Notes: a model not told the origin generated them from the letters alone. A stretch of 16,740 bases of DNA from JBCBST01 sp039819115 (GCA_039819115.1 JBCBST010000070.1:1-16740), one strand, 5' to 3'; numbered from the stretch's first letter, positions 1-8,401 are shown. Program-made: numbers and translations.

Positions 1-2
1 TG

Positions 3-128
3 TTTTTATTCCGATATGGTCAGTATCTAATGGTGAGATATCCAAAGCACGAAAAAGGAAAGCCAATCAAAGAAGATAAGCTCCTTACCGGAATTAAAAA
101 TTTTAAATTCCAGAACGGTGTTAGTTAA
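3..128 (+). CDS. C-terminal end of an unrecognised protein (cut by the window edge)
   Basis: An open frame enters from the left edge and runs 41 residues to a TAA at 126-128. It begins FLFRYGQYLMVRYP and ends GIKNFKFQNGVS. I do not recognise the family. The composition (aromatic and basic residues, no low-complexity runs) is protein-like, and this is the longest of the three + frames here; the other two stop at about 30 and 79. It ends 31 bp before the rsmA start on the same strand, so the two could be co-transcribed. The alternative is that it is a chance open frame and that the upstream gene ends in another frame. Confidence 0.45.
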   Translation, partial: FLFRYGQYLMVRYPKHEKGKPIKEDKLLTGIKNFKFQNGVS

Positions 129-159
129 GGGATTCGGAATACAAACATGAAAGAATAAG

Positions 160-927
160 TTGATTAAACCCAAAAAGAGCCTTGGCCAGCATTTTCTTAC
201 CGATCGTAATGTATTGAACAATATTGTACGGGAGGTAAACGCGGTTAACCAGGATCGAATTATTGAGATAGGTCCGGGAACCGGAGCGCTGACCCGGTAT
301 CTGGTTTCTAAAAGTACCGATGTACATGCATTAGAAGTGGATGAACGTGCTATCGAATTATTAAAAGGCGAACTACCAGAAGTACACCTTCATAAACAGG
401 ATGTATTAAAGGCCGATTGGGAAGCTCTGATTGCTCGGGATGGGGATACCTATGTGGTAGGTAATCTTCCATACTACATTACCAGTCCGATTCTATTTGC
501 ACTACTTGCGCACCGCACACAGTTTAAAGAGGCCATTTTAATGATGCAGAAGGAGGTGGCTGAACGTCTTGTGGCTAACTCTTCTACAAAAGCATATGGC
601 ATATTGAGTGTTCAGACTCAGCTTATGAGTACTCCTGAACTATTGTTTGATGTATCTCCAAACTCCTTTTCTCCGCCTCCAAAAGTGATGAGTTCTGTTA
701 TTCGGCTCAGGTTTAACAGCCCTGCACTTGGATGTACCGATCATGCACTCAAACACGTTGTACGTACAGCGTTTAATCAGCGAAGAAAAAAATTAAGCAA
801 TGCATTAAAGCGTGTACTGGGTGATTATATACCTCCTGGTTTTGATCTTGATGAGCGTGCAGAGCACTGGTCCCCTCAAACCTATGCAAAGTTGGCAGAG
901 CATCTGGAACAGAATGACATTTTGTAA
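160..927 (+). CDS. rsmA: 16S rRNA (adenine1518-N6/adenine1519-N6)-dimethyltransferase RsmA/KsgA
   Basis: This enzyme dimethylates two adjacent adenines in the 3'-terminal helix of 16S rRNA, using S-adenosylmethionine, late in 30S assembly. The 255-residue protein has the family's features in order: N-terminal KPKKSLGQHFL (residues 3-13), the SAM-binding loop EIGPGTGALT (36-45) with the following acidic ALEVDE (57-62), the catalytic motif NLPYYIT (102-108), and the C-terminal FNQRRKKLSNAL segment. Length is close to the family norm. The only start codon between the in-frame stop at 148-150 and the conserved N-terminus is TTG at 160, and no convincing Shine-Dalgarno sequence precedes it. An out-of-frame ATG at 147 opens a three-codon ORF that ends one base before the TTG (see findings). 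Identification is secure; the exact start is less so. Confidence 0.96.
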   Translation: MIKPKKSLGQHFLTDRNVLNNIVREVNAVNQDRIIEIGPGTGALTRYLVSKSTDVHALEVDERAIELLKGELPEVHLHKQDVLKADWEALIARDGDTYVVGNLPYYITSPILFALLAHRTQFKEAILMMQKEVAERLVANSSTKAYGILSVQTQLMSTPELLFDVSPNSFSPPPKVMSSVIRLRFNSPALGCTDHALKHVVRTAFNQRRKKLSNALKRVLGDYIPPGFDLDERAEHWSPQTYAKLAEHLEQNDIL

Positions 928-999
928 TCTGCTTTATCCCATTCTTCGCTGTTAACGGGAAGTATTGCTGTCATTTTAAGGTTTGGTACAGTTGTTGTG

Positions 1000-1024
1000 A
1001 TTGTTCGCGCAGAAAACGGACAAT
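1000..1024. promoter_or_regulatory. Inverted repeat upstream of groES, CIRCE-like in geometry
   Basis: The arms ATTGTTCG (1000-1007) and CGGACAAT (1017-1024) are inverted copies matching at 7 of 8 positions, separated by exactly 9 bases. The right arm ends 46 bp before the groES ATG. The layout resembles the HrcA operator CIRCE (9-bp arms, 9-bp spacer), but the sequence is not the CIRCE consensus TTAGCACTC-N9-GAGTGCTAA. It could be an operator for a different heat-shock repressor or a chance repeat. I could not assign a confident promoter around it; TATCTAAT at 1030-1037 is a possible -10 element. Confidence 0.35.
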
Positions 1025-1057
1025 GTCCATATCTAATTACTAACCCAAAACCTAAAT

Positions 1058-1062
1058 AGGAG
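1058..1062 (+). promoter_or_regulatory. Shine-Dalgarno site of groES
   Basis: AGGAG lies 8 nt before the groES ATG at 1071. It is one of only a few clear Shine-Dalgarno sequences in this window; groEL, rsmA, the receiver gene and the giant secreted protein lack one. Confidence 0.75.
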
Positions 1063-1070
1063 TCATAGAA

Positions 1071-1358
1071 ATGGCTAATATTAAACCTTTAGGCGACCGT
1101 GTTCTTGTTAAAGCGGACGTGGCTGAAGAAGTAACCAGCTCTGGTCTGTACATCCCAGATACAGCTAAAGAAAAACCGCAACAGGGCACCGTTATTGCTG
1201 TAGGGCCTGGTAAAGTTGAAAACGGTAATAAAATTGAGATGACCGTTAAAGAGGGCGACAAAGTGCTTTACGGAAAATACGCAGGTACTGAAGTAACCTT
1301 AGACGGTGAAGAGTACATGATTATGCGTGAATCCGACATCGTAGGTATCCTTGCCTAA
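1071..1358 (+). CDS. groES: Co-chaperonin GroES (10 kDa chaperonin)
   Basis: GroES forms the heptameric lid that closes the GroEL folding chamber during the ATP cycle in the cytoplasm. The 95-residue product is full length. It starts MANIKPLGDRVLVK, has the mobile loop that contacts GroEL (about residues 16-33, including SSGLYIPDTA), then GTVIAVGPGK, and ends with the family's IMRESDIVGIL. The ATG at 1071 is preceded by AGGAG at 8 nt. It lies 56 bp upstream of groEL on the same strand with no terminator between, so the two form the usual bicistronic operon. The upstream region lacks a consensus CIRCE but has a different inverted repeat at 1000-1024. Confidence 0.98.
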   Translation: MANIKPLGDRVLVKADVAEEVTSSGLYIPDTAKEKPQQGTVIAVGPGKVENGNKIEMTVKEGDKVLYGKYAGTEVTLDGEEYMIMRESDIVGILA

Positions 1359-1414
1359 TTCATTCTCTCCTATACAAGAAATTTAAATCAACTAAACTAA
1401 ATCTTAGATAAACT

Positions 1415-3058
1415 ATGTCTGCAAAGTTAGTTCACTACGACATTGAAGCACGCGACGCACTTAAGCGCGGTGTAGACAAACTCGCTGACGCGGTAAAAGT
1501 TACCCTCGGCCCTCGGGGGCGCAACGTCGTTATCGAAAAATCATTCGGTGCACCTAACGTAACCAAAGATGGTGTAACCGTGGCTAAAGAAATCGAATTA
1601 GCCGACAAAGTAGAAAACATGGGCGCCCAAATGGTGCGCGAAGTAGCTTCCAAAACCAGCGATAATGCCGGTGACGGAACGACTACTGCTACCGTTCTAG
1701 CTCAGGCTATTGTGAGTGCCGGTCTTAAAAACGTAACGGCTGGTGCTAACCCAATGGACTTGAAGCGTGGTATCGATAAAGCCGTTGAAGCTATTGTTGC
1801 TTCCCTTAAAGAGCTTAGCAAAGAGATCGATGGCCGTGACGAGATTGCACAAGTTGGAACCATCTCCGCGAACAACGATCAATTTATTGGCGACCTGATT
1901 GCTGATGCCATGGAAAAAGTGGGCAAAGACGGTGTAATCACTGTTGAAGAAGCAAAAGGTACTGATACCTACCTGGAAACAGTAGAAGGTATGCAGTTCG
2001 ATCGCGGATACCTTTCTCCGTATTTCGTTACCGATTCTGACAAGATGACCACAGAATTGGAAGATCCGTACATCCTTATTTTTGATAAGAAGATTTCCGC
2101 GATGAAAGACCTTCTTCCAGTATTGGAAAAAGTAGTTCAAACTGGCAAGCCACTTCTTATTATTGCTGAAGATGTAGAAGGCGAAGCATTAGCAACATTA
2201 GTTGTAAACAAGCTACGCGGTTCTCTGAAAATTGCAGCGGTAAAAGCTCCTGGTTTTGGTGATCGTCGTAAAGCAATGCTGGAAGACATTGCCATCCTTA
2301 CCGGCGGTACTGTTATTTCTGAGGAGCGAGGCTACAAGCTGGAGAATGCCACACTGGACTTCTTAGGGCAGGCGGCTCGTGTCTCTATTGATAAAGACAA
2401 CACCATTGTTGTAGATGGATCTGGTAAAGAAGACGACATCAAAGCCCGTGTAAATCAGATTAAATCTCAAATCGAGACAACGACTTCTGATTACGATCGC
2501 GAAAAACTACAAGAGCGTTTAGCTAAGCTAAGCGGTGGTGTAGCTGTATTGTACATCGGTGCTGCGTCTGAAGTTGAAATGAAAGAAAAGAAAGCCCGCG
2601 TTGAAGATGCATTACATGCAACACGTGCCGCTGTTGAAGAAGGTATTGTGCCAGGCGGTGGCGTAGCCTTACTTCGTACGGTATCTGCTGTTGATGGTCT
2701 TGAGGCTGACAACGAAGACGAAAAAGTTGGATTCGATATTATCCGTCGCGCTGTTGAAGCACCGCTTCGTACCATCAGTAACAATGCTGGCATCGAAGGT
2801 GCTATTGTTGTACAAAAAGTATACGAAGGCAAAGATGCATTTGGATACAACGCTCGCACAGAAGTATACGAAGACCTGGTTGCTGCTGGTGTCATCGATC
2901 CGACTAAAGTAACCCGTACGGCTCTGGAAAACGCTGCATCTGTTGCTGGTCTGTTGTTGACTACAGAAGCTGTCGTATCTGAGAAGCCGGAAGAAGAAAA
3001 ACCAATGCCTCCAATGCCTGACATGGGTGGAATGGGCGGCATGGGTGGCATGATGTAA
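1415..3058 (+). CDS. groEL: Chaperonin GroEL (60 kDa, Hsp60)
   Basis: GroEL is the double-ring ATP-dependent chaperonin that folds proteins with GroES in the cytoplasm. The 547-residue product is full length and intact. It carries the nucleotide-binding LGPRGRNV (31-38), the ATPase motif NAGDGTTT with the catalytic Asp at 87, the KAPGFGDRRK segment of the apical domain, and KARVEDALHATRAAVEEG with the second catalytic Asp. The tail is a flexible Gly-Gly-Met repeat (GGMGGMGGMM) typical of ring-forming GroELs. The ATG at 1415 is preceded by an AT-rich leader with no Shine-Dalgarno. Transcription probably comes from the groES promoter and ends at the hairpins at 3079-3138. Nothing suggests a divergent paralogue. 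Confidence 0.99.
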   Translation: MSAKLVHYDIEARDALKRGVDKLADAVKVTLGPRGRNVVIEKSFGAPNVTKDGVTVAKEIELADKVENMGAQMVREVASKTSDNAGDGTTTATVLAQAIVSAGLKNVTAGANPMDLKRGIDKAVEAIVASLKELSKEIDGRDEIAQVGTISANNDQFIGDLIADAMEKVGKDGVITVEEAKGTDTYLETVEGMQFDRGYLSPYFVTDSDKMTTELEDPYILIFDKKISAMKDLLPVLEKVVQTGKPLLIIAEDVEGEALATLVVNKLRGSLKIAAVKAPGFGDRRKAMLEDIAILTGGTVISEERGYKLENATLDFLGQAARVSIDKDNTIVVDGSGKEDDIKARVNQIKSQIETTTSDYDREKLQERLAKLSGGVAVLYIGAASEVEMKEKKARVEDALHATRAAVEEGIVPGGGVALLRTVSAVDGLEADNEDEKVGFDIIRRAVEAPLRTISNNAGIEGAIVVQKVYEGKDAFGYNARTEVYEDLVAAGVIDPTKVTRTALENAASVAGLLLTTEAVVSEKPEEEKPMPPMPDMGGMGGMGGMM

Positions 3059-3078
3059 ATCATCCTGTCCTGCTTATT

Positions 3079-3138
3079 AAACGCAGCATTTTATGGGATG
3101 CGTTTAACCCCGGTTTCTGTTGAGATCGGGGTTTTTTT
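3079..3138 (+). terminator. Double-hairpin intrinsic terminator after groEL
   Basis: Two stem-loops lie end to end. The first pairs AAACGCA (3079-3085) with TGCGTTT (3099-3105) around a 13-nt loop. The second pairs AACCCCG (3106-3112) with CGGGGTT (3127-3133) and runs directly into seven T residues (3132-3138). The second alone is a good rho-independent terminator for the groESL transcript. The 150 bp from here to the end of the convergent sensor gene hold nothing I can assign. Confidence 0.85.
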
Positions 3139-3288
3139 ATGCGTGGCATACCATGAATCCTATAGAGCGAGCGGGGTAACTTAAACAGGCAGGGAAACGG
3201 GGGTAGTGTTTATCCGTTATTCCTGCATCGTTTATGAGTGGTCAGAATCTATAGTTATGACTACGTCTTCCCAGCCTGTAGCCCGGCT

Positions 3289-6200
3289 TTATTCCATTTC
3301 AGAGACCATCAACACTTGTTGATGTTTTAAAAACTCGGAAGGCGACTTCCCAAACGCGTCTTTAAAAGACCGGCTGAAGTAAGACAAGCTATTAAAACCA
3401 CAGGCATACGATATTTCAGATATAGAAGCTTTTTGATGAATCAACATATCTTTGGATTTATCAAGTCTGAACTGATTAACATACTGCTGTGCGTTATAGC
3501 CGGTTTTTTCTACAATCTTCCGGTAGAAGGTAGATCTGCTCATGTATAGCTTTTCTCTGATCACGTTCACGGAAAGTGTCGGATTCGAAAATTCAGACTC
3601 CAATACCTCATGTAGTTTTTCCATAAACGGATCATCTGTTCCGGCAGACGTAATGATAGGTTGGGCTTCATTTTTAAGATCGTTAAGCAATTGCTCTCTT
3701 AACCGGAACCGGCTGGCTAATAGATTCTCAACATGGGCAAGCAACTCCTGTTTATCAAACGGTTTGGTGATATAAACATCGGCCCCTTCCTTAATTCGTT
3801 TGATACGATGCCTTTTTTCGTCTTTTGCCGTTAAAAATATGAAGGGGATTGACGCCGTCTCAGGGTTTTTTTTGAGGAGCTTATTTAACTCTACGCCATC
3901 CATTTCCGGCATCATAATATCTGCGATGATTAAATCCGGAAGGGATTTACTGATTCGTTGATAGGCATCTCGCCCATTGCAGGCTTGCTGAACACGATAG
4001 GTATTGGGGATGCATTGGGACACATATTCCCTGATATCGGTGTTATCATCAATGACAAGAATGGTGGTTTTATCCACTGAGTCAAATTCATCCTGTTCCA
4101 GGGTAACAGCAGCTTCCTGGAGGGAATCCAAGAGGTAGTGACCACTTGAGGTTTCAGATATGCCCGGCTCGATGGGTGGGGCTATATGCAATTCGGTGAA
4201 TGCAAGATGGCTGAAGCCTTTTTTCAAGCAGATCATAAATGAAGTTCCAATACCTTCAGTAGAGGTTAGTTCAATACTACCTTCGTGGAGGTCGACAATC
4301 TCTTTAGCAATACATAATCCCAATCCGGATCCCGAGGCTGAATTTATATTGTATTGTTCCGCCTGGAAAAACCGATCGAATACTTTTTCGAGGTAAGGTT
4401 CAGGAATACCCACACCCGAGTCGGTAATTTTAATGAAGTAGCGATTCTGGTCTTCCGATAAGTGAACGTTAATGACACCACCAACCGGGGTAAATTTTAC
4501 AGCATTAGAAAGCAGGTTGGTGAATACGGTATCCATCAGGCCCGAATCGATAAAGATATGACCGTATTGATGGTTTGCGGTTAACTCGAGTGTAATTTGC
4601 TTTGAGGTGCAGATATCCTGAAAGCGATGTACAATTGTTTTGAGGAATGGATAGATCGTATTGACTTCGGGCTTTAACTGTATAGCACCACTTTCATACT
4701 TAGAAATATCGAGGATTTGGTTTATTAATTTATGCAGTTGCTTACTGTTTCGGAGCATCATTTCGAGTTGATCATGGTCGAAGTAGCTGCCTTTGTCTGC
4801 AGCGTTTAATGCATCTTCGAGAGGTCCTATGATCAACGTGAGCGGTGTTCTTAACTCGTGACTGATATTCGTAAAAAAGCGGGATTGAAATTCATTAAGC
4901 CGGGCCAGCTTCTGAGCCTGTTTCTCGGTCTTAAGTCGTTCACGTTCCAGTTGTTTAGTACGGGTTTTTACTTCTTCCTGCAGTCTTCTTTCTTTCCTGG
5001 CATGGCGAACATGCATCATATACTTGCAGCAAAAGACCAGGGAGAACACAATAACGGTCAATAGTATGTAGAAGGTAGCGGTCTCATAAAAGTAGGGGGT
5101 AACTGTGATTACGACCTGGGCACCTTCGGTATTCCAAATACCCTCATTATTGGTACCCTGTACTTTAAATGTGTAGGTACCTTTCGGCAAATTCGTGTAA
5201 TAGGCGGTTCTCCGTTCACCTACAAGCTGCCAGTCACGGTCATATCCATCCAGCATGTATTTATATTGATTATTCGCGGGATTCAAATAACTCAATGACG
5301 CATAACTGATGGTCAGATCGCGACTGGATGATGGAAGAGTGATTGTTGCAGAGTCGGGAGTAAAGGCAAGCTCTCCCGAGTTAATGGTTTCAATGATTAC
5401 CGGAGGTAAGGCGCCATTTGAACAGATACTATCCGGATAAAAATTAACAATTCCTTGTTGGGTGGGAAACCAGATACTTCCATCCAGGGCCTTAAAACCA
5501 GCGGGTTGCACACCACCATTTCCCTCACGGTTCAGGAGTCCATCGGCCTCATCATATCCTCTGGTGTAGATATGATCAATTTCCTTGTTATGAAACATCT
5601 CCAGCTCGTGGATATTGGCCCAGAATATCCCACGATTGGTGTTAAACCAAAACTTGTCATCCTGTTCTAAAATGATATGAATGGAATTATCAAATAATCC
5701 ATCCCGGGATTGGTAATTTGTGATTGTTTCCAGGTCGGGTGTTCCGTCTTTTAGGGTTATCCGATCTAACCCTTTATCCTCATAGCCTACCCAAAGTATG
5801 GTTTCGTTTGAAACCGGATTATAGGTATGATGCAGGGCTCTTGGGTAATTACTGGCCAGCCCGTCCTGAGAGGAGTACATCTTATATTCGTTATTATCGA
5901 AGTGAATGATGCCGTCGCCGGCGGTTGCAAACCAGATGTCCCCATTCGGGAGCTCATGGACGTATCGTACTTTAGCCGGAGGAACCCCGTAATTGGAGCT
6001 TATTTTTTCAATGGTACCTGCATCGATATCTTCCATGAATAACCCGGAGGAATCCTTAGTGACGGTTCCAATCCACAGACGATTCCGGGAGTCTTTAAAC
6101 AAACTAAATATATGTCGGGTATCGAATTGGTCATTAAACCAGTAGGGGGTAAGTGTTGATGAGCCTTTCTTCAAAGCCTGAATACCATCACCCATTATGC

Positions 6201-7530
6201 TCACCAGCAGGGTGGAGTCATTCAGTTCTTCAAATGCCTGAATGTACCCATGGTCGGTCTCTCTCTTAGCGCGCAGAGAGAAGCCTGAACGGATGTTTCC
6301 CTCTTTTAACTGGTTTAAACCTCTGCCAAATGTTCCAATCCATATGGAAGAATCGCTGCTCTGAAACAGGGGATAGATAGGATTATGGGTAAGACCATTG
6401 GAGGTGTTAATGGTCTTAAATCGTTTGGGCTTGAGTCTGAACAGGCCTTTGTTCATAGAGGAAATCCAGACACTACCTTCGGGATCTATGATAAATGAGT
6501 TTATGAACCCATCGCTTTTAAATACAAGCTTTCCGTTTTCATATAGCTCCTTATGATTTGAACTCCAGAATACTCCGTTTTTTTCAAGGAAGAAGAACGT
6601 TTTACCAGGCGTTTTTATCCTTGATTCTGCTGCCAACCTTAAACCGTCAGCTTCGGTGTAAGAATGAAACCCATTATCAGAAGCAATAACCAATTCACCC
6701 TTGGCGTCGAGAGCCATACCTTTAAAAAAGTATTCTTCCGTATCTATAACCGTATCCAGAGTACCGTTTGTATAGGTAAACAGGTTGCCGGAGTTTACAA
6801 ACCAGGTGGTATCTCCGATCTTAATCACGGAGTTACTGTACGAGGATTTGTCTTGTATCCGTTCAACGCTTTCTTCACTGTTTCTGTCAAACCGGTACAA
6901 TGCAAAGTTCTCCTGAGCTTCGAACCATACTTCAGATTCATCAGCATAGAGTATCTTCCGGACCGGAAAGTCTATTGCGTCCGGTCTAAAAGGCTCGAGT
7001 TCTCCCTCCCGGTAACGATAGATACCCTTATCCCAGCCCATCCATATTGTTTTTTCAGAGTCTTTATAAAAGGTCATCCCCACACCATCTCCATAAATCT
7101 GTCGATCCAGACTGGTGAGGTGGGTGAACGCTCCTCCCTCAAACTTTGAGAAATGCAGGCCTTCACTTTGAATTAACAGACTCCCATCGTAAGCTTCCAT
7201 GAGCTGCTGGAACCTGTTTCCCCTTAATTCTTCATGCTCGCTGGAATCGTAGATTTTGAAGTCTACGCCATTAAAGCGGATCAGTCCATCATAGGTCGCA
7301 AACCAGAGGTACCCATTCTTTGACATGATAATGTCAATAATTGAGTTTAATGGTAATCCATCGTCGGTGGTCCAATGGTCCAGAACGTATCCTTCGGATA
7401 CAAAATAATGGTTGTTTACAGGGTCTCTGTGTTGTGCTTGTACATTAGAAAAGGTGGCGTAATGAATCCAAAAGAGGGACAGGAGGACAAACAATCTCCA
7501 TGTACCCAGTGGTTGTGATAAAGAAAGCAT
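3289..7530 (-). CDS. Hybrid two-component sensor-regulator (HTCS) with periplasmic propeller and AraC-type DNA-binding domain
   Basis: This one-protein signalling system senses a ligand outside the inner membrane and is expected to regulate transcription directly. Order of the 1413 residues: signal peptide (1-33, ending NVQAQ); two-component-regulator propeller repeats (about 45-700; roughly nine recognisable blades such as NGYLWFATYDGLIRF and NGDIWFATAGDGI); a Y_Y_Y domain (about 730-815); one transmembrane helix (about 818-838); a charged coiled coil (842-880); HisKA with phospho-acceptor His 891 in HELRTPL; an ATPase domain with N1005/N1009, DSGVG (1037) and GSGLGL (1067-1072); a receiver with D1161-D1162, phospho-acceptor D1204, T1234 and K1256; and an AraC-family helix-turn-helix (about 1302-1405). 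All key residues are present. I chose ATG at 7530 because it gives a normal signal peptide; GTG at 7569 would add 13 residues. Neither start has a Shine-Dalgarno. In Bacteroidota such proteins often sense glycan fragments and control nearby uptake loci, but no such locus is visible here. Confidence 0.95.
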   Translation of the reverse strand: MLSLSQPLGTWRLFVLLSLFWIHYATFSNVQAQHRDPVNNHYFVSEGYVLDHWTTDDGLPLNSIIDIIMSKNGYLWFATYDGLIRFNGVDFKIYDSSEHEELRGNRFQQLMEAYDGSLLIQSEGLHFSKFEGGAFTHLTSLDRQIYGDGVGMTFYKDSEKTIWMGWDKGIYRYREGELEPFRPDAIDFPVRKILYADESEVWFEAQENFALYRFDRNSEESVERIQDKSSYSNSVIKIGDTTWFVNSGNLFTYTNGTLDTVIDTEEYFFKGMALDAKGELVIASDNGFHSYTEADGLRLAAESRIKTPGKTFFFLEKNGVFWSSNHKELYENGKLVFKSDGFINSFIIDPEGSVWISSMNKGLFRLKPKRFKTINTSNGLTHNPIYPLFQSSDSSIWIGTFGRGLNQLKEGNIRSGFSLRAKRETDHGYIQAFEELNDSTLLVSIMGDGIQALKKGSSTLTPYWFNDQFDTRHIFSLFKDSRNRLWIGTVTKDSSGLFMEDIDAGTIEKISSNYGVPPAKVRYVHELPNGDIWFATAGDGIIHFDNNEYKMYSSQDGLASNYPRALHHTYNPVSNETILWVGYEDKGLDRITLKDGTPDLETITNYQSRDGLFDNSIHIILEQDDKFWFNTNRGIFWANIHELEMFHNKEIDHIYTRGYDEADGLLNREGNGGVQPAGFKALDGSIWFPTQQGIVNFYPDSICSNGALPPVIIETINSGELAFTPDSATITLPSSSRDLTISYASLSYLNPANNQYKYMLDGYDRDWQLVGERRTAYYTNLPKGTYTFKVQGTNNEGIWNTEGAQVVITVTPYFYETATFYILLTVIVFSLVFCCKYMMHVRHARKERRLQEEVKTRTKQLERERLKTEKQAQKLARLNEFQSRFFTNISHELRTPLTLIIGPLEDALNAADKGSYFDHDQLEMMLRNSKQLHKLINQILDISKYESGAIQLKPEVNTIYPFLKTIVHRFQDICTSKQITLELTANHQYGHIFIDSGLMDTVFTNLLSNAVKFTPVGGVINVHLSEDQNRYFIKITDSGVGIPEPYLEKVFDRFFQAEQYNINSASGSGLGLCIAKEIVDLHEGSIELTSTEGIGTSFMICLKKGFSHLAFTELHIAPPIEPGISETSSGHYLLDSLQEAAVTLEQDEFDSVDKTTILVIDDNTDIREYVSQCIPNTYRVQQACNGRDAYQRISKSLPDLIIADIMMPEMDGVELNKLLKKNPETASIPFIFLTAKDEKRHRIKRIKEGADVYITKPFDKQELLAHVENLLASRFRLREQLLNDLKNEAQPIITSAGTDDPFMEKLHEVLESEFSNPTLSVNVIREKLYMSRSTFYRKIVEKTGYNAQQYVNQFRLDKSKDMLIHQKASISEISYACGFNSLSYFSRSFKDAFGKSPSEFLKHQQVLMVSEME

Positions 7531-7628
7531 ACCCAGACTGTTAAGTTTATACAGCAATATTAAAGGCACACCGAGATTCTATGACTATTGAGGAATCACG
7601 ATTGCGCTTGTGCAAAATGACTTCAGAA

Positions 7629-7636
7629 CAAAGATA
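7629..7636 (-). promoter_or_regulatory. Possible -7 promoter element for the hybrid sensor gene
   Basis: Read on the - strand this is TATCTTTG, a perfect match to the Bacteroidota -7 element TAnnTTTG, about 100 bp before the chosen start. I found no matching -33 TTTG at the expected spacing, and whether this lineage uses that consensus is not known to me. Treat it as a weak candidate. Confidence 0.25.
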
Positions 7637-7671
7637 GTGACAAACTCACTCTGTTACACGGAGATACGGGT

Positions 7672-7690
7672 TTTGAAGCCTGAGTTCAAA
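7672..7690. promoter_or_regulatory. Perfect 6-7-6 inverted repeat in the divergent intergenic region
   Basis: TTTGAA (7672-7677) and TTCAAA (7685-7690) are perfect inverted copies around a 7-nt spacer. They lie between the divergent sensor gene and the receiver gene, about 87 bp upstream of the latter. The place is right for an operator of a dimeric regulator. The short AT-rich arms mean it could also occur by chance. Confidence 0.3.
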
Positions 7691-7776
7691 TCATTGGGCA
7701 GTAAATGAAAATAACAATTGGGGTGAATAAATAGGTTCTGTGCTTCATTTGTACCCTGAACAAAACGTTTACTTCT

Positions 7777-8175
7777 TTGGGAATCAGCAAGAACAGAAAC
7801 AGTAGAAAAATACTGTATTTAATTGATGACGATATTTTTTACCGAGACTTACTGCATCATGTATTAGAACGGGAAGGTTTTACCGTTCGCTCTTTTGAGG
7901 ATGGATACCTGGCTCTTGAATCATTTCATAATTACCCTCCTGACGGCATTATCTGCGATATTGAGATGCCTGTAGTAAGTGGAATCATGCTTTTTCATCA
8001 TTATAAAAAGTCATCGTTTTACGACAGGAAGATTCCATTTATCTATATCAGTGGGATTCAGGAAGCTTCGAAAATTGATAAAGCAGAAGAGCTATCCGGT
8101 CGGGCATTAATTCGCAAATCGTTGCCCATTTTAACGGTTTCTAAGCGTATCAAAAAAGCGGTAAGTGGAATCTGA
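7777..8175 (+). CDS. Stand-alone response-regulator receiver-domain protein
   Basis: This 132-residue protein is a single CheY-like receiver domain without an output domain, so it would act by protein-protein contact or as a phosphorelay intermediate in the cytoplasm. The acidic cluster is D17-D18-D19 in LYLIDDD, the phospho-acceptor is D61 in IICDIEMP, and the switch residue is S92 in IYISG. The conserved Lys is probably K104, but it is followed by Ser (RKSLP) instead of the usual cis-Pro. No ATG exists near the N-terminus. TTG at 7777 is the best start and gives 11 residues before the first strand. The frame stays open upstream to a TAG at 7732-7734, so a CTG start is an alternative. It diverges from the hybrid sensor and precedes the giant secreted protein by 226 bp, which suggests, but does not prove, a shared role. 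Confidence 0.85.
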   Translation: MGISKNRNSRKILYLIDDDIFYRDLLHHVLEREGFTVRSFEDGYLALESFHNYPPDGIICDIEMPVVSGIMLFHHYKKSSFYDRKIPFIYISGIQEASKIDKAEELSGRALIRKSLPILTVSKRIKKAVSGI

Positions 8176-8401
8176 GAAGCTATAAGCCGGTGCTTCAGGG
8201 CATATCAGGCTCTATCCGGCTATTGAGTAATCAGTGAAAGCCTTTGAGCTTTACGTTTTAACAGGTTGGCCGTGATTTGTTTTAGGTTTAGCATGCATGG
8301 TTCACAGCAACTTAATTGGTAGGTGTTTTGGGATAAAAGAATCTGATATGGCCTTTAATGCGCCAGCTGATCATGCATAAATCTTTAACAGAAGTTTTGC
8401 T

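Noticed and set aside
960..1070. Consensus CIRCE operator upstream of groES
   Set aside because: No TTAGCACTC-type arm is present; only the unrelated inverted repeat at 1000-1024 was found.
1697..2140. 147-codon open frame on the - strand inside groEL (also the 190-codon frame at 2491-3063)
   Set aside because: Both lie antisense to an intact, highly conserved groEL and have no recognisable motifs; they arise from its codon bias.
6664..7149. 161-codon + strand open frame within the hybrid sensor gene
   Set aside because: It is antisense to the well-supported propeller domain, and its composition resembles no known family.
8185..8221. AGCCGG...CCGGCT inverted repeat after the receiver gene, considered as a terminator
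   Set aside because: The arms are only 6 bp, the loop is 25 nt and no T-run follows.
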